Assembly (NCBI GenBank): GCA_035363115.1
Contig: DAOSEM010000002.1
Coordinates: 186,001-250,000 of the forward strand
From: Syntrophales bacterium
GTDB taxonomy: Bacteria; Desulfobacterota; Syntrophia; Syntrophales; PHBD01
Length of the DNA: 64,000 nt
Direction of reading: 5' to 3'
The position numbers and the translations under genes are program-made. Shown piece after piece: positions 1 through 9,623 of the stretch. The notes beneath the pieces are model-generated. The model saw nothing but the letters and a program-made list of their open reading frames with translations. It had not been told where the DNA came from and searched no databases. Position 1 is the first letter of the stretch. Each line of letters begins with the position of its first letter.

Positions 1-1067
1 CGGGGCGGATGGACAGGACCATCGCCGGCCTCAAGGACTGGCTCCAAAAAAAGCACATCATCATCGCGGGCCTGCCGGCGCTGGTGGGTCTGCTGCCCAT
101 GCCGGCGGGGGCCCTTTTCTCGGCGCCCTTCGTGGCCGCCATGGACGAGGAGAAGGAGCTGGTGCCGCCCCGCAAGGTGGCGATCAACTACTGGTTCCGC
201 CACATCTGGGAGTACTGGTGGCCCCTGTATCCCGGTGTCATCCTGGCCATGCAGTACGCGGGCCTGCCGGTTTTGACGTATTTCCTCATCCAGGTGCCCT
301 TCACCGCCGCGGCGGTCCTGGGAGGGTCCCTCTTCATCCTGCGCGGGATCGGGAAAGGGGAGGGGGAGAGGAACGGGAACGGGCGGGATAATGGCGTCTG
401 GGACCCCGGGGCCGTGTTCTCGGCGATCCAGCCCATCGGGATCCTGGTGGTGGTCTCGATCTTAGGCTCGGCGCTCCTGCCGCCGCTCGGGGTGAAGGGG
501 ACGCTGGCCAACCTCACGGCCATGCTCGCGGGACTGATCCTGGCTCTTGTCGCGTCGTTCGCCGGCAAGACTGACGCGTTCCGGCCGGCCCTCTCCATCT
601 TCGGGAAAAAGGAGACGTGGCTGATGTTCGTCCTCGTCCTGGGCATCCAGGCCTTCTCGGCGGCGCTCCTCTGCCCGCTGGACGCCGCGGGGGGAACCCT
701 CGTCACGGGCATGAGGGACGAACTGGTCCGGACGGGCATCCCCCTCATCACGATCATCATGGTGATCCCCTTCATCTCCGGGGCGGTTACCGGTGTGGCC
801 TTCGGGTTCGTCGGGGCCAGCTTCCCCATCGTCTTCGCCCTCCTGGGGCCCGATCCCTCCCTGGCCGTGGCGGCGGCGACCACCAGCTTCGCCTACACCT
901 TCGGCTACATGGGCATGATGCTCTCGCCGATGCACGCCTGCTTCGTCGTCACGGCGGAATACTTCCACACGCCCATCTACGGTGCCTACCGATACCTCCT
1001 GGGGCCGGCGGCCGTCATGCTGGCAACGGCCGGGGTCCTTTCGGCGGCGTGGTATTTCCTGCTGTAA
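1..1067 (+). CDS. DUF401 family integral membrane protein (5' truncated by window edge)
   Basis: Polytopic inner-membrane protein of unknown transport role. The first ATG is at base 9, but the frame is open to the window edge. The visible 352 residues begin inside the family (family members are roughly 390-410 residues), so the N-terminus probably lies outside. Residues 25-40 carry the proline-rich LLPMPAGALFSAP stretch that I associate with DUF401/TIGR00529. Roughly eight hydrophobic segments follow, and the C-terminus (GYMGMMLSPMHACF) is well conserved in style. A charged, Gly/Asn-rich loop near residue 118 is probably cytoplasmic. It is convergent with the polysaccharide cluster. Family assignment is fairly secure; the substrate is unknown. 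Confidence 0.72.
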   Translation, partial: GRMDRTIAGLKDWLQKKHIIIAGLPALVGLLPMPAGALFSAPFVAAMDEEKELVPPRKVAINYWFRHIWEYWWPLYPGVILAMQYAGLPVLTYFLIQVPFTAAAVLGGSLFILRGIGKGEGERNGNGRDNGVWDPGAVFSAIQPIGILVVVSILGSALLPPLGVKGTLANLTAMLAGLILALVASFAGKTDAFRPALSIFGKKETWLMFVLVLGIQAFSAALLCPLDAAGGTLVTGMRDELVRTGIPLITIIMVIPFISGAVTGVAFGFVGASFPIVFALLGPDPSLAVAAATTSFAYTFGYMGMMLSPMHACFVVTAEYFHTPIYGAYRYLLGPAAVMLATAGVLSAAWYFLL

Positions 1068-1101
1068 CGATACGCACTCGTCAAGAGCGGGTGTTATCGT
1101 T
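1066..1101. terminator. Inverted repeat between convergent genes, possible bidirectional terminator
   Basis: AACGATA (1066-1072) pairs with TATCGTT (1095-1101), with partial inner pairing. It starts inside the stop codon of the DUF401 gene and ends in a short T run. It lies between two convergent genes, which fits a shared terminator, but the stem is imperfect. Confidence 0.35.
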
Positions 1102-1164
1102 TCAGCCGGAATGGTTCTTTCCCCACCGAATCCATATGCACATTGAAGAATCGCATCGATGGAT

Positions 1165-2289
1165 TCATTTGCAAGCCTTGTCCGGCCGCCGATTCCTCAC
1201 CAGGTCAAAATAGAGCGCTTCCATCTGGCAGGTCACGCGGTCCCAGGAATAGTTCTTCCGGACGTGGGCCATTGCCGCGGATTTCTTGTCGTCCACTTTC
1301 TCCGGGTGTGCCAGTAGATCAGCAAGTACCCGGTGGAGATCCTCGATACTGCGGTTACGGAAGGCATAACCGTGATCCTCGATCGCTTCCAGGTTTTCCG
1401 GGATGTCGCTGGACACACAACAATTTCCGTAATTCATTGCATCGAGAAGGGCAATGGGCAGCCCTTCCAACGTGGACGGCAGGCAGAACAGGTAGGCGTT
1501 GCTGAAAAGCTCCTGCATCGGTTCGCCGGTGACGAATCCGGGAAAAAGAATGCGCGGATCGTTTCCGGCCAGGTTCCGGAGTTCAGCCTTATACGTTTCC
1601 ATGTGGGCGGCATCCCCCGCGATGACGAGCTTCATGTTTGTATCCAGTTTCCGATAGGCCTCGATCAGAAAATGGGCGCCCTTTTCTTCCACCAGCCGGG
1701 CAGCAAAGAGAATATATCTGTTGGGCTCAAGACCCTGCCCCAGGATCCACTTCGCCGGCCGTTTTTCCACAGGGGAAACGCCGTTGGGGATGTAAACCAC
1801 TTCGCGGTTGAATCGGTCCTCATAGTACTTTTTCTGAACCTTGGAGACCGCCGTGGCCTTGTCGGCGAAATAGACGACGGAATAATCGGATAGCCTGAAG
1901 AAGGTCCTGCCGATCATCCCCCATTTATCCCGTTTCCATTCCAGGCCGTGGATCTGTACGACCGTTGGAATGCCCGTCATCCGGGGGAAGATGGAGAACA
2001 CGGATGGGCCGACGGCATGGATATGGACGATGTCGGCATTGCCTTTCCTCAGAATATCCCGAATTGCCCGGTAACAGATTGAAAGCTTGTGCAGCGACTT
2101 TGTGTCGACGGATGGTACCGTAATGATTTGAATGCCGCGATACGTACCATCTTTTGTTCCATAATCCCGGCTGGAATAGACGGTCACCTCGTGACCCTTC
2201 CTGACCAGCCGTGTCCCGATCTCTTCCGTGACTTTTTCGATGCCTCCGCCGACGGGCAGGCCTTTAACGGCGACATAGACAATGTGCAT
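1165..2289 (-). CDS. Glycosyltransferase family 4
   Basis: Cytoplasmic GT-B glycosyltransferase expected to add a sugar from a nucleotide donor to a growing lipid-linked oligosaccharide. The N-terminal acceptor domain has the glycine-rich loop GLPVGGGIEKV and VHIHAVGPSVF. The C-terminal donor domain has FAARLVEEKGAHFLIEAY and the ExGLPIALLDAMNYG motif of GT4 (E-x7-E-like). I place the start at the second ATG (2289), 8 bases after the stop of the upstream gene and behind an AAGG, rather than at 2310. It is the last gene of the minus-strand cluster. Donor and acceptor cannot be told from sequence. Confidence 0.88.
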   Translation of the reverse strand: MHIVYVAVKGLPVGGGIEKVTEEIGTRLVRKGHEVTVYSSRDYGTKDGTYRGIQIITVPSVDTKSLHKLSICYRAIRDILRKGNADIVHIHAVGPSVFSIFPRMTGIPTVVQIHGLEWKRDKWGMIGRTFFRLSDYSVVYFADKATAVSKVQKKYYEDRFNREVVYIPNGVSPVEKRPAKWILGQGLEPNRYILFAARLVEEKGAHFLIEAYRKLDTNMKLVIAGDAAHMETYKAELRNLAGNDPRILFPGFVTGEPMQELFSNAYLFCLPSTLEGLPIALLDAMNYGNCCVSSDIPENLEAIEDHGYAFRNRSIEDLHRVLADLLAHPEKVDDKKSAAMAHVRKNYSWDRVTCQMEALYFDLVRNRRPDKACK

Positions 2290-2297
2290 TTGACGCC

Positions 2298-3524
2298 TTA
2301 TTCCTTCCACGCTTTCTGATAGATCTCCATCAGGCTCCGGTAATGCGATTCCGTGCCGTACTCTCTCTCCACTGTATTTCGGGCTGCCCTGCCCATGTTT
2401 TCAATCTCCGCTCTGTCCATCTCTGCAAGACGCTCCATGGCTATCCACAGTGCATCCCGATTTCCGGATTCGAAGAGAAAGCCGTTCACCGCATCCTCGA
2501 TCATCTCCGGTATTCCACCAATTGCCGCCCCGATAACCGGTTTGCCGCATGCCAATGCCTCCAGAACGGAAAGAGGGGCGTTTTCATACCATTCCGAGGG
2601 GGCCACGACAGCGAGAGAATGACGGATTACATCCAAAAGGGTATTGCCTGACAAATACCCTGCAAAACAAATTCTCCGATCTTTTTTTGCGAGATCTTCC
2701 AACTTGTTTCGCATCGGGCCATCGCCGACAACAAGCAGTTCCAAATGCCTGTGCTTCAGTTCCGAGAAGGCTTTAATGAGTGTTCTGATTCCTTTTTCTT
2801 CGGATAGTCTACCAAGATAAAGAAAGTATTTTCCGGGCGAATAATTTGGTTTAAATCCAGATAAATTCAAGAAATTTGGGACTGTTTTAATTTGATTTTC
2901 GGGCCAGCCGAAGTCGATTAATTTATGTCTTAAAAAGTGGCTTGGAGATATAAAATATCTAATTGTTTTTCTATATTTTTTAAACCACTCGTTCATGTAA
3001 GATTCTATGGCAATAACGGCCGATGCCCAATGGCTTTCCTTATGACAGCGGTTCTTGACGGCTTTGTAATACAGCGCCCCTTTGCAATCCTCACATATGC
3101 GATTATTAAACAAAAGTTTATAGTTTGGGCATGCCAGTTTATAGTCGTGGAGTGTCATTACCGCGGGTATTTTTCGATCCCAAAGAAGATCGAGCACAGA
3201 AGAAGTCAAACGTCCATACATGTTGTGAATGTGTGCAATATCGGGCTGAAATTCACAAATTAGTTTCTTCAACCCGTCTTTTGCGCTGAAGGAGTAGAAT
3301 ATCTCTTTGGCAGTCCGGACCGCCTCCCATGACAGGCTGATCTTTTCTGTTGTAATATCCGGCGGGAAAAAGTGACCATATTCCGATGGTATGTCCAGGG
3401 AATGCTTACGTGCAAATCCGGCAACTGAATGGCTATGTCTCTTCATCATGTCCATCTCGCCGAAAAATACTCTTTCCGACCCACCTCGAATATAATAGTA
3501 GTTATTAAGAAATAGAACTTTCAT
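2298..3524 (-). CDS. Glycosyltransferase family 4
   Basis: Second GT-B retaining glycosyltransferase of the locus. The start is placed at MKVLFLNNYYY (3524), because residues upstream of it in the open frame are basic and unlike the family. This makes it overlap the end of the polymerase gene by 20 bases. The N-domain has RGGSERVFF and HIHNMYG. A cysteine cluster (C-x11-C-x2-C and one more Cys, about residues 125-155) is seen in some capsule GT4 enzymes. The C-domain has YLGRLSEEKGI and APLSVLEALACGKPVIG. Base composition begins to turn AT-rich in this gene. Specificity is unknown. Confidence 0.87.
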   Translation of the reverse strand: MKVLFLNNYYYIRGGSERVFFGEMDMMKRHSHSVAGFARKHSLDIPSEYGHFFPPDITTEKISLSWEAVRTAKEIFYSFSAKDGLKKLICEFQPDIAHIHNMYGRLTSSVLDLLWDRKIPAVMTLHDYKLACPNYKLLFNNRICEDCKGALYYKAVKNRCHKESHWASAVIAIESYMNEWFKKYRKTIRYFISPSHFLRHKLIDFGWPENQIKTVPNFLNLSGFKPNYSPGKYFLYLGRLSEEKGIRTLIKAFSELKHRHLELLVVGDGPMRNKLEDLAKKDRRICFAGYLSGNTLLDVIRHSLAVVAPSEWYENAPLSVLEALACGKPVIGAAIGGIPEMIEDAVNGFLFESGNRDALWIAMERLAEMDRAEIENMGRAARNTVEREYGTESHYRSLMEIYQKAWKE

Positions 3525-4866
3525 GAAATATCTTCTTATGGTTATGGCTTTGATGGAAGCAAGCCACAGAGGTGGAAGCATCCCTGATAACCTGCGGAAG
3601 ATTCTTCTCATATGTTTTCTGTTTCGCAGTATCGACAAGTTTCGGTTTCCCCGCGCTGATCATATAAAGTGCCAGAAGACTCATTGCCGGGAAATGGTCA
3701 TAGTTGTTTTCTGTGAAACAGAAGACGGCTATCGCAATAACGATCCAACGATCTTTTATAGCCATGCGGCTATATAGAACGCCCCAGATGATTAGATTGA
3801 GGATCAGGCCGATGATGCCAGTCTCGAAGAGGATCCTTATATAATCATTATGTGGCTTCTGCTTGAATAGAATGTCCGTCGTCCCGATACCGTATCCAAA
3901 CATGATCTTGTCCAAAGAAGAATGGAAAAAGAATGTAAGAATGCGATGCCATTGATAAAGCCGCCAAATGCCCGATGTGTTGTCAACGCCTTGCCTCTCG
4001 ACAATGGAATAGAAATTGATTTCTTTGCCTGAAAGAACACTGCTGTAGTTCTTTTCTACAACCGTGATCTTTTCCTTTGTCGTATCAATAACCTCAAGCC
4101 TGCCATTCGGAAGGACAATGAATAATACGATGACCAGGGATATGGAGACAGAAAGGATGATACTTCTATTTATAAGAGTTCCTTTTTGGGTATAGAGGTT
4201 CAAATGAATAAAACCAACAAAAGATCCTATTAACGCACCACTTGTTCGAGAGAGAAATAAAAGTGTTATGACGACAAAATGGCTGGCGCGTACTACCGAA
4301 GAGCGAGAGGATTCGCTATTGGTCAGAAAAAAAAGCATCATGGCAGTGAAAGCGAATGTATTCGGATTTGGTAAGAATCCTTTCATCCGGGGATCTTTGT
4401 ATCCATGGTTAATACTCCAGAAACACCCAATTACAAGAAACATCAGGATCGTTGTATAAAGAATCCATGCTTTTTTTGAACAGTTGAGGGGGGGGAGGGG
4501 CAATGAGATACCAAATAGAATGACGATGTGCAATGCTATGTATTTAATTAGCTCTTGTACGGAAGAGGTCATGGTTTTACTGTCATAAGACATCATCGGT
4601 ATGAGAGGTATAACGAGACAGAGAAATATGCAGTATGTCAAAAGGGTTAACCTTGTCCTCAAAAGGTATCGCCAATATCGGACAGAGAAGAGCAGTAGGA
4701 ACAGGGAGGCTCCATATATTGTTGTTTGTGTGTTTGTAATGCCTCCTAAAAAAATTATGCAAATGTAAATGGTATAATAATAAAGAATCGAATCCCATTT
4801 GAAATCTTCAGCTGATATCTGACTTGGCTTTCGTAGTACTTCTTTCTTGGTAGAATCTGTTTTCAT
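3505..4866 (-). CDS. O-antigen/capsule polymerase or ligase (Wzy/WaaL-like)
   Basis: Inner-membrane protein with about ten hydrophobic segments and one large periplasmic loop (about residues 235-335). The loop ends in KPHNDYIRILFETGIIGL, the HxDY...ETG signature of the Wzy_C/O-antigen ligase superfamily. Such proteins polymerise repeat units on undecaprenyl diphosphate or transfer polymer to an acceptor. Sequence alone does not separate polymerase from ligase, but the adjacent flippase favours polymerase. The gene is markedly AT-rich compared with the flanks, suggesting lateral transfer. The C-terminal 30 residues are hydrophilic and overlap the next gene's start. Confidence 0.82.
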   Translation of the reverse strand: MKTDSTKKEVLRKPSQISAEDFKWDSILYYYTIYICIIFLGGITNTQTTIYGASLFLLLFSVRYWRYLLRTRLTLLTYCIFLCLVIPLIPMMSYDSKTMTSSVQELIKYIALHIVILFGISLPLPPLNCSKKAWILYTTILMFLVIGCFWSINHGYKDPRMKGFLPNPNTFAFTAMMLFFLTNSESSRSSVVRASHFVVITLLFLSRTSGALIGSFVGFIHLNLYTQKGTLINRSIILSVSISLVIVLFIVLPNGRLEVIDTTKEKITVVEKNYSSVLSGKEINFYSIVERQGVDNTSGIWRLYQWHRILTFFFHSSLDKIMFGYGIGTTDILFKQKPHNDYIRILFETGIIGLILNLIIWGVLYSRMAIKDRWIVIAIAVFCFTENNYDHFPAMSLLALYMISAGKPKLVDTAKQKTYEKNLPQVIRDASTSVACFHQSHNHKKIFHESSIS

Positions 4867-4914
4867 GGATTCATGATATGGGAAAACTTTTGATATCCTG
4901 TTGAAAATATTGTC

Positions 4915-6129
4915 CTATATTTCTGAGCCTTTTTTATTGAGAATACGTATGGGTGAATTGAAGCATTTATTACGTTTAATAATCTTTTTGTGATTACCGT
5001 CTGCTAATATGCACGGCTTTGTATCAATAATCTCGTTGTCGGTTACAACAACAGTGCCATGGACATATACGCCGCTGCACTTTGTATTTGATATCCTGTT
5101 TTTTGTTATTCTTATTTCAGATCCGGCAGCAAAAATTCCATGTCGTCCGATCTTACGAATTTCGTTGTTTTTAACCAAAACGCCCCTGGCCTTTGGCAGT
5201 CCGAATCCTCCTGTATGAATAAAGATTCCGTCTCCAGTGGCATGAATGATTTTGTTGTCAGCTACCATAATGTTTATGGCGCCACCCTTGATGCCGATAG
5301 CGCCGTGCGTACCACCGTCGATCATATTATTGTGAATGGTAACGTCCCTCAATTTTCCGGTATGACCAGAGGCGTCTATTCCAAAAGCGCTGATACCGAA
5401 CGATGATCCTTCACATTGAATGTTATTTCCTTTTATTGTGATGTTTTCGACGGATCCCATCCAGCCGAATACGGCCAATGGTTCATCATTGTTCGATTTC
5501 AGCGTGTTGTTTCTAATTGTTATATTCCTGGATTCCATATTCGGTTTTTGATTTTTGTTGCGGACCATAATGGAGCCGCCCTGTCCCCTGTTCTCGATCA
5601 CATTGTTCTCTATGATAGCGTTTTGTATATTTGCGGACAGATCGATTCCATAATAATTTGTATCCAATGTCATCGATATGTTGTTAATTTCAAGATGGTC
5701 AACATTTTCAAAACGTATAATGCCTGACAAATCACCTCTTTGAATTGGAATATCGAAAACAACTTTGAAGGAACGGAGACGAATGTTCCTGCAATCGTTT
5801 CCTCCATTTGAACTGGTTATGAACTGCTGTCCAAAGAAAGGGGATGTTGCTTTTAGAATCGTGTCCGGTCCGGCTCCTTCCAGCATTGTGTCCGATGGCA
5901 ATATAATTGTTTCGGATATCTGATAAAGTCCGGGCGGCAAGTGGATAATGTGTTGCCCATTTACATGTTTTGTCAGCTTGGTTAAATTTAATTTTGTTTT
6001 TGCTTCACCTGCATGAACAATGACTGGTGTAAATAAAATGGCATGTATTAAAGGAATGATTATAGAGAAAATAATTAAATAATTATTGCGACTCAAATTG
6101 AAACAGGCTATCCGGAAAGAGTATGTCAA
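4915..6129 (-). CDS. Secreted right-handed parallel beta-helix protein
   Basis: Start assigned to a TTG at 6129: it overlaps the stop of the GT2 gene (TTGA) and has GGAG eight bases upstream, implying translational coupling. Residues 1-40 form a signal peptide or membrane anchor (hydrophobic core LIIFSIIIPLIHAILF). The rest is a ladder of about 22-residue repeats rich in N, I and G (NVIENRG, NNTLKSN, NNMIDGG, NNEIRKI), the hallmark of pectate-lyase-like/periplasmic copper-binding beta-helices. In polysaccharide loci such proteins are lyases, epimerases or scaffolds. No catalytic residues can be assigned. AT-rich like its neighbours. Confidence 0.8.
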   Translation of the reverse strand: MTYSFRIACFNLSRNNYLIIFSIIIPLIHAILFTPVIVHAGEAKTKLNLTKLTKHVNGQHIIHLPPGLYQISETIILPSDTMLEGAGPDTILKATSPFFGQQFITSSNGGNDCRNIRLRSFKVVFDIPIQRGDLSGIIRFENVDHLEINNISMTLDTNYYGIDLSANIQNAIIENNVIENRGQGGSIMVRNKNQKPNMESRNITIRNNTLKSNNDEPLAVFGWMGSVENITIKGNNIQCEGSSFGISAFGIDASGHTGKLRDVTIHNNMIDGGTHGAIGIKGGAINIMVADNKIIHATGDGIFIHTGGFGLPKARGVLVKNNEIRKIGRHGIFAAGSEIRITKNRISNTKCSGVYVHGTVVVTDNEIIDTKPCILADGNHKKIIKRNKCFNSPIRILNKKGSEI

Positions 6130-7091
6130 TATAGTTTCTCCTTCAAGCCCCAAGCATAATGAGAAAGCCTGTTCATACGTGAACCCCATAAGAATTTGCG
6201 CATCCTGGAGGGCGTACAAACGCCGCAAGACAGTATTTGACGGGCTCTTTTGTAATTGCCGCTGAGTACGTGCTGTCTGGCATTTTCCAGCTTCAATCGT
6301 CCTATATATAAACTAATATCATTTTCATTGAGAACGATCTGCTGTTTGTTGCAGAATTTTTCATATGATTTAACAAATGGATGTTCATCTGCCTCCGTAA
6401 AAATGGCATTACATGCTCTATTATCTGTTTCCTCGTGATATATAGCCCCGGTTATTGTTGAGAAAGCGATTGGGTAGCACAATGCAATCCTGGCCCACAG
6501 GTCCAGGTCTTCACCCATCCTACTTCCAGCGCGGAACATACCGACATGATCAAGAACGCTTCTTGGTATGCAGACTGCAGATGAACATACCGGCGGGATT
6601 CCGAAGGCAGCTGCCTTAAAGTAATTTGGCATGATACCTTCCCAAGGTGGTGGAGGTATGAATTTGTATTTTGCAGCTTCTACTTTTCCATTTGAGTGCT
6701 TCCTTTCATATGCTGATGCATAAAGACCAGCTTGCGGGTATTTATTGACAAGCACTTTCATTCTCTTCAGAAAACCCGGTTTCCATTCGTCGTCGGCGTC
6801 CAGAAACGCGATGATCCTGCCCCTTGAATTCCTTATCCCCGCATTGCGGGCTTCAGACACGCCTTTGTTCTCCTGCTTCATCAGTCGCAATCGAAAATCA
6901 TGAATACTCCTTACGATGTCTGGACCATGGTCCGTCGATCCGTCATCGACAACAATCAGTTCAATGTTTTTTGTCGCCTGAATAGAAACAGAATGGATGG
7001 CGCGTAATATATAGGGTGCTTTATTATAGAGAGGTATTACAACGGAAAATTCAATCATATGCTGTTGACAACATTTATTCGTATCTGTCAT
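6126..7091 (-). CDS. Glycosyltransferase family 2
   Basis: Inverting GT-A transferase. Residues 12-110 show FSVVIPLYNKAPYILRAI, VVDDGSTD, NKGVSEARNAGI and the DxD-like FLDADDEWKPGFL. The C-terminal third is variable and has no membrane segment, so it is probably peripheral at the inner membrane. An in-frame ATG at 7058 (MIEFSVVIP) is an alternative start and matches the family's usual N-terminus better; neither start has a strong ribosome binding site. Its 3' end is coupled to the beta-helix gene. It likely adds one residue of the repeat unit; the sugar is unknown. Confidence 0.87.
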   Translation of the reverse strand: MTDTNKCCQQHMIEFSVVIPLYNKAPYILRAIHSVSIQATKNIELIVVDDGSTDHGPDIVRSIHDFRLRLMKQENKGVSEARNAGIRNSRGRIIAFLDADDEWKPGFLKRMKVLVNKYPQAGLYASAYERKHSNGKVEAAKYKFIPPPPWEGIMPNYFKAAAFGIPPVCSSAVCIPRSVLDHVGMFRAGSRMGEDLDLWARIALCYPIAFSTITGAIYHEETDNRACNAIFTEADEHPFVKSYEKFCNKQQIVLNENDISLYIGRLKLENARQHVLSGNYKRARQILSCGVCTPSRMRKFLWGSRMNRLSHYAWGLKEKLY

Positions 7092-7155
7092 CAGAAATCA
7101 ATATCTGTTTTTATCGTACGCATCTTTATGACCAGAATGATCCGTTTCATATGTC

Positions 7156-8253
7156 TCAAGTGAATGAAAAATTTAGCATAGAAAGCTTTTCCGCTTCCGC
7201 GTAGCTCAATCGGGGGAAGTTGTAATGCCCATCTAAAATCTCAAGAAAGAGACCTTTCAGGGAGTCGACGTCCCAGGCAGTACTGTCAACCATGTACCGC
7301 TCCGCCAATCCGATCTGCGACGCCCAGCCCCGGCATTTGGGGTGATAGGTAATCATCACGGTAGGGGTATTGGTAATGAAACCGAAGATGGCCGCATGCA
7401 GCCTCATCGCAAAGAGGAAACGAAGGTTGCCAATTTCTTTTAGAGTCTGAAGAGGATCCGCAAGGTATGGAATGTGTCTGACTTTAACATCCCGTGAAAT
7501 TTCTTGCTCTATGTCTCGATGAATGGATGCATCTCCGAAGTATTGGTGACCATTAAAGTCTATAAAAACAACCTCATCAGTAATTGAATCCGACATTTTT
7601 TTAATTATATTTATGGTGTTCTTTCGCCTTGCCATTTCATTGGCTCTGTCACCTCCCGTGAATCTTTCATAATCGCATAGCGCAATTCCGATACCTTTGC
7701 GCTCACTTCTCCTTTGCGTGAATTGTTCAATGACCGTATTGCATGACCATGGCAGCAATGGCGCCAAGTCAAAGGTCTTTTTATAATTAATATTTATTGA
7801 CATGGACTGGGCAATGTCAACGCTTTCCTGATCTCTTAAGCCTACAAAAGACAGCCGCTTCAATAATTCTTCACAACACGATTCGGATGCCTTGTCGCGA
7901 AAAGGACCGAGGGAGACACCGACAGCATAATGAGGCCCCCTTCCTGATAACTTCAGTAAATCAATCTTGCGCTTCATGTCCCGTGCCGTATGAAAAATTG
8001 ATCCTCCGCCAAATATAATTGTTTTTACCCCGAGTGCAGCAATGAACTCCATCAGCCTGTGTTGTCCCGGTAAAAATTGTTCATATCCAAATATTGGAGT
8101 GGCCAGCTGGCAATTCACAATACTTGGAACCTTGGCAGCAGAAGCCAGAAGCTTGCGGGGTTTCATGAATGTCCTGGTCCCCCAGCTGGCAACCGCCAGA
8201 AGGCAGTCATCCCCTGTGTTTTCCATTCCATAGTATCCAGAGATCAAAGTCAT
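7156..8253 (-). CDS. Polysaccharide pyruvyl transferase family protein
   Basis: Cytoplasmic member of the CsaB/WcaK family that moves pyruvate from phosphoenolpyruvate onto a sugar as a ketal, or (in divergent members) acts in sugar transfer. Visible marks are the N-terminal SGYYGMENTGDD (canonical G-Y-Y-G-x-x-N-x-G-D), FGGGSIFHT, the VGLRDQESV strand, and the C-terminal MRLHAAIFGF and PTVMITYHPKCRGWA blocks. The length of 365 residues is normal for the family. It lies between the GT2 and flippase genes, which fits decoration of the repeat unit with a negative charge. AT-rich. Confidence 0.83.
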   Translation of the reverse strand: MTLISGYYGMENTGDDCLLAVASWGTRTFMKPRKLLASAAKVPSIVNCQLATPIFGYEQFLPGQHRLMEFIAALGVKTIIFGGGSIFHTARDMKRKIDLLKLSGRGPHYAVGVSLGPFRDKASESCCEELLKRLSFVGLRDQESVDIAQSMSININYKKTFDLAPLLPWSCNTVIEQFTQRRSERKGIGIALCDYERFTGGDRANEMARRKNTINIIKKMSDSITDEVVFIDFNGHQYFGDASIHRDIEQEISRDVKVRHIPYLADPLQTLKEIGNLRFLFAMRLHAAIFGFITNTPTVMITYHPKCRGWASQIGLAERYMVDSTAWDVDSLKGLFLEILDGHYNFPRLSYAEAEKLSMLNFSFT

Positions 8254-8318
8254 TTTTTTCGCAGTTGTTGAAACAATAATTCAATATTATGTGGTTGAAT
8301 ATTTTCTATCGAGAGATT

Positions 8319-9623
8319 TCACCATTTTAATACGTGCCTTGATATTCCAAGGATGTAAATTATCATTGTAGTTCCATGGGATATAAGTAATGCCCAGGCT
8401 GCACCGACTGAGCCATTTGATGGGATTAGTACATAACAAAGAAATATGCTAAGTACGCCACCGGACAATACGGCATAGAAATACATTTTTTCCAGTCTGG
8501 CCGACAATGCATATTGCGAAGAAACGATTCCAATGGCAAAAATAAACAAATAAACCCCCATAACATGAAGCGTGTCCGCTGCGGCATGATATTCAGGCCT
8601 GAATAGTAACTTCAGAACGACTTCCGGGAAAAAAGACATGACAAGTACCAACGGCGTGACCACACCAATCATTATGGAAAAATACTTTGTCAGGAATCGT
8701 ATCTGATCGGATTTTGACATTCCTGATTTTGTGATCCTCGCCGCTGCAGGACGCCCGATTCGTGAAACCTGATCAAGGAGAAGGGTCCCCACGATTACAA
8801 ACTGCCAGGCTGCTGCATAGCCGCCAAGTTCTGCATAGCCGCAGTATTCCTTTAAGATAACCTGGTTTATCATTGCAATTGCCAGGCCTGCGATTGCCGA
8901 AAACCAAATTAAAACGTTGTTCTGAAATAACCAGACAATGCTGTTCGCCAGCTCGGAATAGCTTTCTTTTCTACTTTTCACACGTCTCATTACCCAATTA
9001 TGCTGTATAGTAAGGTATAGAACCACACTGATCAGTAGCGAAGAGCCTATAAACAAAATTGAAAAATTGTCTTTTAATAAAAAAATACCGATCCATATGA
9101 GTGTGAGGTAAACGAACTTTTGAAGAAGAAAGAATACGACATGCAACCTTATGCTTTGTTGAACATCGTATACTGGTTGCAGATCAAGTGATAATATTGC
9201 TGTTGCCGTAATAATGAAGAAAACGCCCCATGTGATGGAAGATTGAAGGTATATGAATTTCCACATCAGCAATGCGGAAATAACTATAAAAGTCAATAGA
9301 TAGCGTAAATACAGGCTTGCCCGTATCAATACCGAAAACCGCTCTGGATAATGAATAAGGTCGCGAACAAGTGTGCGATCCAGGCCAAAGCGAGTGAATA
9401 CCTGGAGGAACGTGCCAATAACAACTGCAAAGGCTAATTCTCCGAATGCATCTTTACCAACTGCATTTGCAATTTTAATTTGTGTAAACCAGCCCGCAGC
9501 GGCGATGGTAATATTTACAAAAACCAGAAAAGATACGTTCTCTATGCTGGCTCTATAAAGAGTTAACAGGTCCTTGACCTGATCATTTATTGAGTTGATG
9601 TTCAAATACTGATTGGGCGACAT
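8319..9623 (-). CDS. Wzx-type polysaccharide flippase
   Basis: Integral membrane protein with about 12-14 predicted helices, MOP superfamily. The N-terminus (VKDLLTLYRASIENVSFLVF, then GWFTQIKIANAVGKDAFGELAFA) is typical of O-antigen/teichoic-acid exporters, which flip undecaprenyl-PP-linked repeat units to the periplasm. The start at ATG 9623 is chosen over a TTG at 9644; neither has a good Shine-Dalgarno. Together with the polymerase-like gene at 3505-4866 it makes the locus look Wzx/Wzy-dependent. No Wzz or Wza-Wzc export genes are in the window. Confidence 0.85.
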   Translation of the reverse strand: MSPNQYLNINSINDQVKDLLTLYRASIENVSFLVFVNITIAAAGWFTQIKIANAVGKDAFGELAFAVVIGTFLQVFTRFGLDRTLVRDLIHYPERFSVLIRASLYLRYLLTFIVISALLMWKFIYLQSSITWGVFFIITATAILSLDLQPVYDVQQSIRLHVVFFLLQKFVYLTLIWIGIFLLKDNFSILFIGSSLLISVVLYLTIQHNWVMRRVKSRKESYSELANSIVWLFQNNVLIWFSAIAGLAIAMINQVILKEYCGYAELGGYAAAWQFVIVGTLLLDQVSRIGRPAAARITKSGMSKSDQIRFLTKYFSIMIGVVTPLVLVMSFFPEVVLKLLFRPEYHAAADTLHVMGVYLFIFAIGIVSSQYALSARLEKMYFYAVLSGGVLSIFLCYVLIPSNGSVGAAWALLISHGTTMIIYILGISRHVLKW

